Part shown: piece by piece, positions 27,320 through 34,468 of the stretch
Numbering within the stretch: position 1 is the first letter of the stretch
How the letters are laid out: each line of letters opens with the position of its first letter
Assembly: GCF_900156065.1 (NCBI RefSeq)
Contig: NZ_FTNF01000010.1
Coordinates: 124,001 to 188,000, forward strand
Length of the DNA stretch: 64,000 nt
Reading direction: 5' to 3'
Origin: Micromonospora avicenniae
Lineage (GTDB): Bacteria; Actinomycetota; Actinomycetes; Mycobacteriales; Micromonosporaceae
Notes under the pieces: generated by a model
What the model was told of the DNA's origin: nothing
Seen by the model: only the letters and a program-made list of their open reading frames with translations
Databases searched by the model: none
Made by a program: the position numbers and the translations under genes

Positions 27320-27425
27320 TCGTCACGTGCGTGGTCGACGGCGTGGCTGTGGTGTTCGGGATGGTCCGGGCACCACAACCGCGCGGTGTGCGAGGCGCTC
27401 GGCCGCGTGATGACCTTGCGGGCGC

Positions 27426-27878
27426 TCAGAGCGCCAGCTTCATGCCCTCGTGGCTCGCGACGAACCCGAGGTTCAGGTAGAAGCGGTGCGCGTCGTGGCG
27501 GGACTTGTCGGTGGTGAGCTGCATCAAGCCGCAGCCACGCTCCCGAGCCTGGTCGATCGCCCAGGTCATCATCCGCCGGCCCAGCCCCTGACCGCGCTGG
27601 TCGGAACGGACCCGTACCACCTCGATCAGTGCCCGCTCGGCGCCGTGCCGGCTGAGGCCCGGAATGTAGGTGACCTGGTAGCAGCCGACCAGTTCGCCGT
27701 CGGCGTCCGCGACGATGAACTGGTTCCGTTGGTCGGCCGTGATGTCGGCGAACGCCTTCTCGTAGGCGGCGTCGATTTCGACGAAGTCGCGCGCCTTGCC
27801 GAGCACGTCGTCGGCGAGCAGGGCGAGCACGGCGGGCAGGTCGGCCTGCGCCGCCTCCCGGAAGATCACGTCAGTCAT
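27426..27878 (-). CDS. GNAT-family N-acetyltransferase
   Basis: 150 residues. The first strand reads VIFREAAQADLPAVLALLADD. VVRVRSDQRGQGLGRRMMTWA is the acetyl-CoA-binding motif A, with the RGQGLG loop. LTTDKSRHDAHRFYLNLGF completes the fold in the way seen in amino-acid or protein acetyltransferases. The substrate is not identifiable. It is convergent with the ABC operon and 69 bases upstream of the secreted hydrolase stop on the same strand. Confidence 0.87.
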   Translation of the reverse strand: MTDVIFREAAQADLPAVLALLADDVLGKARDFVEIDAAYEKAFADITADQRNQFIVADADGELVGCYQVTYIPGLSRHGAERALIEVVRVRSDQRGQGLGRRMMTWAIDQARERGCGLMQLTTDKSRHDAHRFYLNLGFVASHEGMKLAL

Positions 27879-27947
27879 GCGGGGAGCCTCGCACAGCGAT
27901 CATGGCGCACTCCGGGCGGGCCGCCCGGCCACCCCACCGCCGCCGGG

Positions 27948-29543
27948 TCAGCGGGCCGGGCAGCGCAGCCCTTCGCGGGGCACCGTCAGGTCGACCAGGT
28001 AGGCGTCCACCGCGTCGGTGATGCAGGGGGTCTGCGGGTAGGCCGTGTGCCCCTCACCCTCCCAGGTCAGCACCCGGCCGACCCCGAGCATCGAGGCGAG
28101 CGCAGCGGTCTGCTCGTAGGGGGTGGCGGGGTCGCCCGTGGTGCCCACCACCACGATCGGCGGCGCGCCGGTGGCCGCACCGGTCGGGTACGGGTCCCGC
28201 CCGCCCGGCCACTCGGCGCAGCCGAGCAGGCCCACCGCCAGCGCCGGACCGAACAGCGGGTACTTCTCCCGCCACTGCGACTGCAACTGGCGGATCTGCG
28301 TCACGCTCGGCTTCTCGTCCTCGTCGGCGCAGTTGACCGCCAGGTTGGCGTCGAACAGGTTGGAGTAGTGACCGTCGCTGTCGCGGCCGGCGTACGCGTC
28401 GGCGAGGCGGAACACGTCCTTCGGGTCACCGCCTTCGAGCCGGTCGATGGCGCGGGCCAGCTCCTGCCAGCCCTGCTCGGTGTAGAGGGAGGAGATGACC
28501 GCGTAGAAGACCCAGCCCGCGGTCGCCTCCCGCCCGTCGGCGCCGCGCACCGGGGAGACCCGCGCCTTGTCGATCGCGGAGGTCACGGCCGCCCGGGCGT
28601 CCGGGGCGATCGGGCAGCGCCCGGCGTTCGCCGTGCACCACCGGGTGAAGTTCGTGAACGCCCGCTCGAAGCCCTTCGCCTGGCTCTCCGAGCCGGCCAC
28701 CAGACCCTGCCGTGGGTCGACCGCCCCGTCGAGCACCAGCGCCCGCACCCGTTGCGGATAGAGCTGGGCGTACGTGGCGCCGAGCAGGGTGCCGTACGAG
28801 TAGCCGAGGTAGGTCAGCTTGTCGTCGCCGACCGCGGCCCGCACCGCGTCCATGTCACGGGCCGCCTGCTCGGTGCCGTAGAGCGGCAACTGGTTGCCAT
28901 ACTTCGCGCCGCAGCCCTGACCGATCTTCTGGTTCAGCGTCACGAAGCCGTCGAACGACTCCTGTGCGCGCGGGTCGGGGTCGTAGCCGAAGCTCGCATC
29001 GAGGTCACCGTCGGAGATGCATTCGACCGGGCTGGAACGTTGAACCCCACGCGGGTCGAAACCGACGATGTCGAAACGCTCGGTCACCGCCGAGGGCAGC
29101 CCGCCGAACGCCGGTCCGAAGGACAGGAAGACGGCGGTGTCCACCCCGGACCCGCCCGGGCCGCCCGGGTTGATCACCAGCGAGCCGATCCGGTCGCGTT
29201 GTTTGGTCGAGCGGGCGCGCAGCAGGGCGATCTCGAACGTCTCGCCGGTGCCCGGTCCCGCGGTGGCGCCGCCGCCGTTGCCCCAGTTGCGTGGCACCGC
29301 GATGCGCGCGCACTCGTAGCGCATGTCGGGCGCGCCGCGCCCGACGAGCTGATCGGCGACCTCCGGACAGGCCCGCCAGGTCGGCGCGGTGCCCGGCGCG
29401 GCCACCGCACCGGAGGGCTCCCCCGCGGACTCGACGCGCGGCGCGAACGTCGGCAACGTGCAGCCGGCGGTGAGCAGCACGACGGCGGCGAGCCCGGCGA
29501 GAACCAAGCGGGCTCGGCGGAGCCGGTCGGTGGTGCGGTACAC
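27948..29543 (-). CDS. Secreted alpha/beta hydrolase with TAP-like C-terminal domain (tripeptidyl-aminopeptidase family)
   Basis: 531 residues. A lipoprotein signal (VLLTAGC, Cys28) suggests surface anchoring. The nucleophile Ser249 is in the elbow GYSYGTLLG; oxyanion-type GGPGGSGVD lies before it. The catalytic Asp and His are probably in TTGDPATPYEQ and WEGEGHTAYPQ. The C-terminal CITDAVDAYL stretch is characteristic of the TAP-like domain in actinobacterial exported peptidases. Family members remove N-terminal tri- or other short peptides; exact specificity is unknown. The ATG start leaves 33 bases to the ligase stop upstream on the same strand. Confidence 0.9.
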   Translation of the reverse strand: MYRTTDRLRRARLVLAGLAAVVLLTAGCTLPTFAPRVESAGEPSGAVAAPGTAPTWRACPEVADQLVGRGAPDMRYECARIAVPRNWGNGGGATAGPGTGETFEIALLRARSTKQRDRIGSLVINPGGPGGSGVDTAVFLSFGPAFGGLPSAVTERFDIVGFDPRGVQRSSPVECISDGDLDASFGYDPDPRAQESFDGFVTLNQKIGQGCGAKYGNQLPLYGTEQAARDMDAVRAAVGDDKLTYLGYSYGTLLGATYAQLYPQRVRALVLDGAVDPRQGLVAGSESQAKGFERAFTNFTRWCTANAGRCPIAPDARAAVTSAIDKARVSPVRGADGREATAGWVFYAVISSLYTEQGWQELARAIDRLEGGDPKDVFRLADAYAGRDSDGHYSNLFDANLAVNCADEDEKPSVTQIRQLQSQWREKYPLFGPALAVGLLGCAEWPGGRDPYPTGAATGAPPIVVVGTTGDPATPYEQTAALASMLGVGRVLTWEGEGHTAYPQTPCITDAVDAYLVDLTVPREGLRCPAR

Positions 29544-29576
29544 GAGTCGGCCCTCCGTGATCGTCTCGCGGCCAGG

Positions 29577-30689
29577 CTACGCCTGGCGGGAGGTGGCCGG
29601 CGTCGCGGTGGCGGTCGGGTCGCCGCGGAGCACCTGGTCGACGTCGAACCGCACCGGGCGGTCGAGCTGGTCGTACCGGCAGGACCGGGGATCGCGGTCG
29701 GGCCGCCAGCGGACGAACTGGGCGGTGTGCCGGAACCGGTCGCCCTCCATCGCGTCGTAGCCGACCTCTAGCACCAGCTCCGGCCGGAGCGGCTCCCACT
29801 CGAGGTTCTTGGTGCCGGTCCACCGGCTCACCCCGCCGGGGATGCGCTGCCCGCGTTCGTGGTCGCCGTGCACCCACGGGTGCTCGCCGCCGGTGTCCCG
29901 GTAGGGCGCCAACTCGTCGAGCAGCTCCTTGCGGCGGGCCATGCTGAACGACGCGCTGACCCCGACGTGGTGCAGCACGCCGTCGTCGTAGAGGCCGAGC
30001 AGCAGTGAGCCCACCACCGGGCCGGACTTGTGCCAGCGGAAGCCGGCCACCACCACGTCGGCGGTGCGCGCGTGCTTGACCTTGAACATCAGTCGCTTGC
30101 CCGGCTCGTACGGCAGGTCGGCCGGCTTGACGATCAGCCCGTCCAGCCCGGCGCCCTCGAAGACGTCGAACCAGCGGTGTGCCGTGTCCGGGTCGGTGGT
30201 GACCTGGGTGACGTGCACCGGCGGGCGTACGTCGGCCAGCGCCGCCTCCAGCCGGGCCCGACGCTGCGGGTAGGGCTGGTCGAGCAGCGCCTCGTCGCCG
30301 ATCGCCAGCAGGTCGAACGCGACGAAGTCGGCCGGGGTCGTCTCGGCGAGCAGCTTCACCCGGGACGCGGCCGGATGGATGCGCTGGCCCAGCAGTTCGA
30401 AGTCGAGCCTCGGCTGCCCGCCCGGGCCGTCCCGGCGGATCACGATGAGCTCGCCGTCGACGGCGCAGCGCTCCGGCAGCTGCCGTCGGGCCTGCTCGAC
30501 GACCTCCGGGAAGTAGCGGGTCATCGACTTGCCGCCCCGGCTGGCCAACTCCACCTCGTCGCCGTCCCGGAAGATGATGCACCGGAAGCCGTCCCACTTC
30601 GGCTCGTACGTCATCCCGGGTGCGGTGGGGATCCGCGGGACGCTCTTGGCGAGCATCGGCTCGACCGGCGGGTTGATGGGCAGCTCCAC
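29577..30689 (-). CDS. ATP-dependent DNA ligase (LigC/LigD ligase-type)
   Basis: 370 residues. Motif I with the adenylated lysine is EPKWDGFRC (K31). RGGKSMTRYFPE, CAVDGELIV, FDLLAIGD and EGLIVK-like LDGLIVKPADLPYEPGKRL follow as motifs Ia, III, IIIa and IV. An OB-fold with VVVAGFRWHKSGPVVGSLLLG ends the protein. It joins nicks in duplex DNA and could complete end joining. The length is typical of a ligase module without polymerase or nuclease domains. The GTG start is supported by the motif spacing. It is minus strand, separated by the ABC operon from the polymerase module. Confidence 0.9.
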   Translation of the reverse strand: MELPINPPVEPMLAKSVPRIPTAPGMTYEPKWDGFRCIIFRDGDEVELASRGGKSMTRYFPEVVEQARRQLPERCAVDGELIVIRRDGPGGQPRLDFELLGQRIHPAASRVKLLAETTPADFVAFDLLAIGDEALLDQPYPQRRARLEAALADVRPPVHVTQVTTDPDTAHRWFDVFEGAGLDGLIVKPADLPYEPGKRLMFKVKHARTADVVVAGFRWHKSGPVVGSLLLGLYDDGVLHHVGVSASFSMARRKELLDELAPYRDTGGEHPWVHGDHERGQRIPGGVSRWTGTKNLEWEPLRPELVLEVGYDAMEGDRFRHTAQFVRWRPDRDPRSCRYDQLDRPVRFDVDQVLRGDPTATATPATSRQA

Positions 30690-30825
30690 GGCGACCAGTC
30701 AACCAGACGGCACCGACAACCGTGAGGCACATCACCGCCGGGCGGTGCGCGTGGTGTCCGCCGCCGTCCCCCTCGTCACGCACCGGGCGAATCACAAAAC
30801 CGCAGGTCAGAGCTACTTTCGCGGG

Positions 30826-31038
30826 GTGCCGGAGTGGAGTTGCGCCTGCTGCGGGCGGTACCGGGTCAGCGTCGAGCTGATCCGCGGCCGCTACCGCTAC
30901 CGGCTGGTGCACCGCTACCCGCGCCAGTTCGGCGGCGGCAAGAACGTGCTCGGTGAGGTCGGCTCGGTCAGCGAGCTGGAGGAGCTGCTGCGCCGGCGTA
31001 CGCCCCTCACCCTCGCCGATCTCCACGAGGCCGCCTGA
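30826..31038 (+). CDS. Small basic protein with a Cys-rich N-terminus, function unknown
   Basis: About 70 residues from the GTG chosen: it begins PEWSCACCGRYRVSVEL and continues with a basic, aromatic stretch (RGRYRYRLVHRYPRQ) and a helical C-terminus (SELEELLRRRTPLTLADL). The CxC/CC cluster could bind metal. The reading frame extends further upstream but that part overlaps the promoter region and the start of the opposing ligase gene and looks non-coding. No strong ribosome-binding site is seen. I do not recognise a family; coding status rests on composition and a sensible protein pattern. Confidence 0.5.
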   Translation: MPEWSCACCGRYRVSVELIRGRYRYRLVHRYPRQFGGGKNVLGEVGSVSELEELLRRRTPLTLADLHEAA

Positions 31039-31140
31039 AGCGGGCCGCCCCGGCCCCCGCCGCCCCGGCCCCCGCCGAGACGCCCTCGGCGAGGCGAACG
31101 CCCGGTCCGGCGGTGACGGCAGGCGAGGGGGACGGGACGA

Positions 31141-32058
31141 TCAGTAGCGGGCGAACGAGCGGATCGGCATCCTCGGCCCGTACTTCGGAGCATGGATGCC
31201 GACCGCTTCGAGAAGAACGCACACCCGGCCTCGATGACCACGGAACGGTTCCAGCAGGGCGAGCATCCGGGCGTCGTCGGCCCGGGGTTCGCCGGCGAGG
31301 GCCCACGCGACCGTGTTCGGCACGTGGAAGTCGCCGACGCTGACCGCGTCCGGGTCGCCGTACGCCACCCGGACCACCTCGGCCGCGGTCCACGGACCGA
31401 TCCCGGCCACGGCGGTCAGCCGGCGGGTCGCCTCGGCGGCGTCCGTGGAGCGCTCCAGCCGGTCCGCCACGGCGGCGGCGCGGCGCAGTGTCTCGGCCCG
31501 GCGCTGCTCGACGCCGAACGGGTGGAAGACCCAGTACGGAGCGGCGGCGATCGCGGCCGGCTCCGGCGGGAGCAGCAGCGGCATCGGGCCGGGTGCGGGC
31601 TCGCGGAAGTGTCGGACCGTCGCGGAGTAGGCGCGGTACGCCTCCTTGCCGGTGACCTTCTGCGAGTACACCGCCCGGAGCAGCCGGGGGAAGACCAGCC
31701 CGCTGGCCGGCATCCGCATTCCCCGATGCTGCCGAGCGAGCCGGTCCACCACCGGGTGCGTCGCCGCGAGTTCGGCGAAGCCGGTCAGGTCGTCGCGGAG
31801 ACCGGAGATCGCGTCGGCCCGCTCCACCACCCACTCGGCGCCCGGCCCGTACCCCTCGGCCACCAGCTCACCGGACGCGGGACGCAGGGTGAGCGTGGCC
31901 GGACCGGCCGGCGTGCGGGTCGCCCACCAGAGGGCGCCGTCGACGATCCTGGCGCACGGGTCGTTCGGGCTGAAGGTCAGCGGGCGTACCGACGCTGCGA
32001 GCCGGTACTCCGCCGGTGGGCGCAGCACCCGGCGGGCGTTCGGCTCGGTCCCGGTCAT
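31141..32058 (-). CDS. HhH-GPD DNA glycosylase, AlkA-like
   Basis: 305 residues. An N-terminal beta-rich domain precedes the helical glycosylase core. The helix-hairpin-helix is LTAVAGIGPWTAAEVVRVA, followed by the Gly/Pro-Asp part VSVGDFHVPN, whose Asp is the expected catalytic residue. It would excise alkylated purines or oxidised bases, starting base-excision repair. The N-terminal domain is longer than in many bacterial 3-methyladenine glycosylases, as is common in actinobacteria. It follows the spermidine-synthase-like gene on the same strand, with 95 bases between them. Confidence 0.88.
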   Translation of the reverse strand: MTGTEPNARRVLRPPAEYRLAASVRPLTFSPNDPCARIVDGALWWATRTPAGPATLTLRPASGELVAEGYGPGAEWVVERADAISGLRDDLTGFAELAATHPVVDRLARQHRGMRMPASGLVFPRLLRAVYSQKVTGKEAYRAYSATVRHFREPAPGPMPLLLPPEPAAIAAAPYWVFHPFGVEQRRAETLRRAAAVADRLERSTDAAEATRRLTAVAGIGPWTAAEVVRVAYGDPDAVSVGDFHVPNTVAWALAGEPRADDARMLALLEPFRGHRGRVCVLLEAVGIHAPKYGPRMPIRSFARY

Positions 32059-32153
32059 CCCGCCACTGTGCCACGAGTGCGGGCCGGTCCGGACCGCGCG
32101 GGCAGGCCGATGTGTCCGGCGTCCCCCCGGCTGAGGTGGGCTCGCCCCGGTGC

Positions 32154-33011
32154 TCAGCTGCCGATGGCGAAGAGCCCCGGTGGAGGCGGGGTGGAGTCGG
32201 TGGCGTCGGCGTCATGCACGACGGCCGCCCCGCCGGCGAACCGGTCGAGGTCATCACCGGCGACGACGCGCCCCGGGAACCAGTCGCCGGCGGCCCGGCG
32301 GGTCAGCTCCGGCACCGGCGGCTCGACGCGCCCCGCCATCAGCACCAGGTTGCCGTACCGGCGACCACGCAGCACGGCGGCGTCGCCGATCAGGGCGGCC
32401 CGCGGGAGCACCGAGCGGACCGTGGCGACCTGCCGGCGGGCGTGCCGCAGGGGCGGACCGTCGGCCAGGTTCGCCAGGTACCAGCCGCCCGGCACGAGCA
32501 CCCGGGCCACCTCGGCCGCGTACTCGACAGACGTCAGGTGCGCCGGGGTGCGGGCACCCGCGAAGACGTCGGCGACGATCACGTCGTAGCTGCCGTCCCG
32601 GCTGCCGGCGAGCACCTCCCGCGCGTCAGCCACCCGCACCCGCAGCCGGGGATCAGGTGGTAGGGGCAGCACCCGACGGACCAGCTCCACCAGAGGCCCG
32701 TCTACCTCGGCCACCCGCTGCGTCGAACCCGGACGGGTCGCGGAGACGTACCGGGGCAGGCTGAGCGCCCCACCGCCGAGGTGGAGCAGCCGCAGCGGGG
32801 TGCCGGCGGGTGCCATCAGGTCTATCGCCGTGGCCAGACGGCGGACGTACTCGAACTCCAGGTGGGTGGGGTCGGTCAGGTCGACGTGCGACTGCGGGGC
32901 CCCGTCCAGCAGCAGGGTCCACGAGCCGGCGCGGTCCCGGTCCGGGACCAGTTCCGCCCGGCCGGTCCCCACCTGCTCGACCACCCGGCCGTCGGCCCGC
33001 TTCCGCCCCAC
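32154..33011 (-). CDS. Spermidine-synthase-like SAM-dependent methyltransferase-fold protein
   Basis: 285 residues. The cofactor-binding loop is LRLLHLGGGALSLPRYV, followed by the acidic residue in QRVAEVDGPLVEL. VRVADAREVL and SYDVIVADVFAGA are the next motifs of this fold, and YAAEVARVLVPGGWYLANL follows. DPTHLEFEYVRRLA before the cofactor loop matches the spermidine-synthase type found in actinobacteria. Key polyamine-binding residues are not obvious, so transfer of aminopropyl groups is not assured; many such proteins have no known substrate. The GTG start is weakly supported. Confidence 0.8.
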   Translation of the reverse strand: MGRKRADGRVVEQVGTGRAELVPDRDRAGSWTLLLDGAPQSHVDLTDPTHLEFEYVRRLATAIDLMAPAGTPLRLLHLGGGALSLPRYVSATRPGSTQRVAEVDGPLVELVRRVLPLPPDPRLRVRVADAREVLAGSRDGSYDVIVADVFAGARTPAHLTSVEYAAEVARVLVPGGWYLANLADGPPLRHARRQVATVRSVLPRAALIGDAAVLRGRRYGNLVLMAGRVEPPVPELTRRAAGDWFPGRVVAGDDLDRFAGGAAVVHDADATDSTPPPPGLFAIGS

Positions 33012-33493
33012 GGCACCAGTATCCCCGCCGCCCTCGTACCCTCGATCACCGCCGGCACGGCGACGTCCTGACGCCGACCGCGTTCGCCGGTCGCGGCTCC
33101 GGCGCGACGCTTCGTCGCTGGCTGTGCGGAGAGTGACGGTCCCGCTCGGCCGCCGCCCCCCTTCGTGTCCCCTTTGCTCTGCACCCTCATACGCACCGGT
33201 TACTGGATGTAGCTGGCGCGTATAGGGGTGCAGAGCAAAGGGCGGGGTGGCGGGTTCGGCGTTCCGCGCGGTCGATCGGATAAACCGCAGCTGGCGGGGG
33301 TGATGCCTGATCGGCGGCGATGCGAACAGGTGGTGTGGTCATGCCGTCGGTCACGGTCCGTAGCAGCGCCGGGCGACAGAGGGTCGATTACGGCTGGTGA
33401 CGGTAGCAGTCGGCAGTCGGCTCCGCGGCCCGGATGGCCGCGCCGTCGAGTCGGGTCCTGCCGGGACGGCGCCGTGAGCCGCCCGGCCGCAGG
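33012..33493. other. 482-base gap downstream of the nurA operon
   Basis: No credible gene. It holds the 73-base palindrome at 33170-33242, listed separately. The remainder is GC-rich with no other motif I can support. Confidence 0.6.
33170..33242. repeat. Long imperfect palindrome (25-base arms)
   Basis: Arms 33170-33194 and 33218-33242 pair over 25 positions with two mismatches; the outer 17 bases (CCCTTTGCTCTGCACCC and its complement) are perfect. The 23-base centre reads ACCGGTTACTGGATGTAGCT then GGC. The lower GC of the arms and their length set it apart from the surrounding DNA. It lies about 250 bases beyond the nurA stop. Confidence 0.75.
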
Positions 33494-34468
33494 TCAGCGG
33501 CGGGTGGCGCCGGTGCGGGCCGCGGCGGTGAGCGCCCGATGCAGCAGCCGGGAGTCGCCGAGCAGGGCGCGCAGTCGCCGCTCCAGGCCCGCGATCGGGA
33601 TCAGGTTCTGCGGTGCCCGCGGATCCTTGTAGGGGGTCGAGGCGAACCGGGGAAGCGTGACCAGGGAGAGGTCGGCCAGCTCGATCGCCTCGGAGATCTC
33701 GAGATCGGGGGAGCACTCCACCCGGACGATGCCCGCCCACGGGGCGCCGGCCATGACCGGCAGGCGCAGATACCAGGACCAACCGCCCCAGGCGGTGCCG
33801 ACACGGAACACCGGCGAGCGCTGCCCGGCGGCCAGGCCGGTCACCACCGCGGTCAGCCGGGCGTCGAGGTACTGGCTGTGCTGCGTCTTGATGTAGCCGA
33901 GGGTGCGCGGCAGGTTACGGCGGCTGCGCAGCGGCCCGTCGACCACCAGCAGATCCCCGTCGCTGCGGGCCGCGTCGGAGACCGCCACCTCGAGTGCGGT
34001 CAGCGGCGCCTGCACGGCCGCCGGCAGCTTGGCCAGCTCCCCGGTGCCGCTGACCCGGTGGACCGGGTACCGGATCGAGCCGGCCACCACGTCCTCCGCC
34101 GACGGGCTCGCCGTGAACAGGCCCCGACCGACCCGGGTACCCGCCAGCTGCGCCGCACCCCGGTCCAGGTCGCACCGGACCACGCCGGCCGCGTACGACG
34201 CCGCCACGCCCGGAAAGGAACCACCGTCGGCCTCGGCCGTCCAGAGGCTGGCATCGATGCGGCGTACCCCGTCGACGAGCAGCACCACGTCGGGCGCGCG
34301 CACCCCGGCGCGTACGTCGATCGCCCGCCAGTCCACCGCCGGCAGTTCCGCGTCCGTCTCGACCTGGGCACTGCTCGGTGCGGCCGGACCCGTCGCCGAG
34401 GCCTCGAAGGAAGCGCCGTACGACGGGTCCCACGTGTCGACGTAGAACCGGCCGCCGGGCGACGTCAC
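33494..34468 (-). CDS. nurA: NurA-type 5'-3' nuclease, DNA end resection
   Basis: 324 residues. The NurA active-site pattern is visible: VVLLVDGVRRID (D66), then LLVVDGPL (D177) leading to LGYIKTQHSQYL with Lys194. The C-terminal run DPRAPQNLIPIAGLERRLRALLGD matches the closing helix of NurA proteins. NurA forms a complex with the HerA hexamer and degrades 5' strands at DNA breaks. It overlaps sbcC by 4 bases (GTGA) and ends the herA-sbcD-sbcC-nurA operon, which is the main reason for confidence, as NurA proteins diverge strongly. The first ~45 residues resemble no known element. Confidence 0.82.
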   Translation of the reverse strand: MTSPGGRFYVDTWDPSYGASFEASATGPAAPSSAQVETDAELPAVDWRAIDVRAGVRAPDVVLLVDGVRRIDASLWTAEADGGSFPGVAASYAAGVVRCDLDRGAAQLAGTRVGRGLFTASPSAEDVVAGSIRYPVHRVSGTGELAKLPAAVQAPLTALEVAVSDAARSDGDLLVVDGPLRSRRNLPRTLGYIKTQHSQYLDARLTAVVTGLAAGQRSPVFRVGTAWGGWSWYLRLPVMAGAPWAGIVRVECSPDLEISEAIELADLSLVTLPRFASTPYKDPRAPQNLIPIAGLERRLRALLGDSRLLHRALTAAARTGATRR

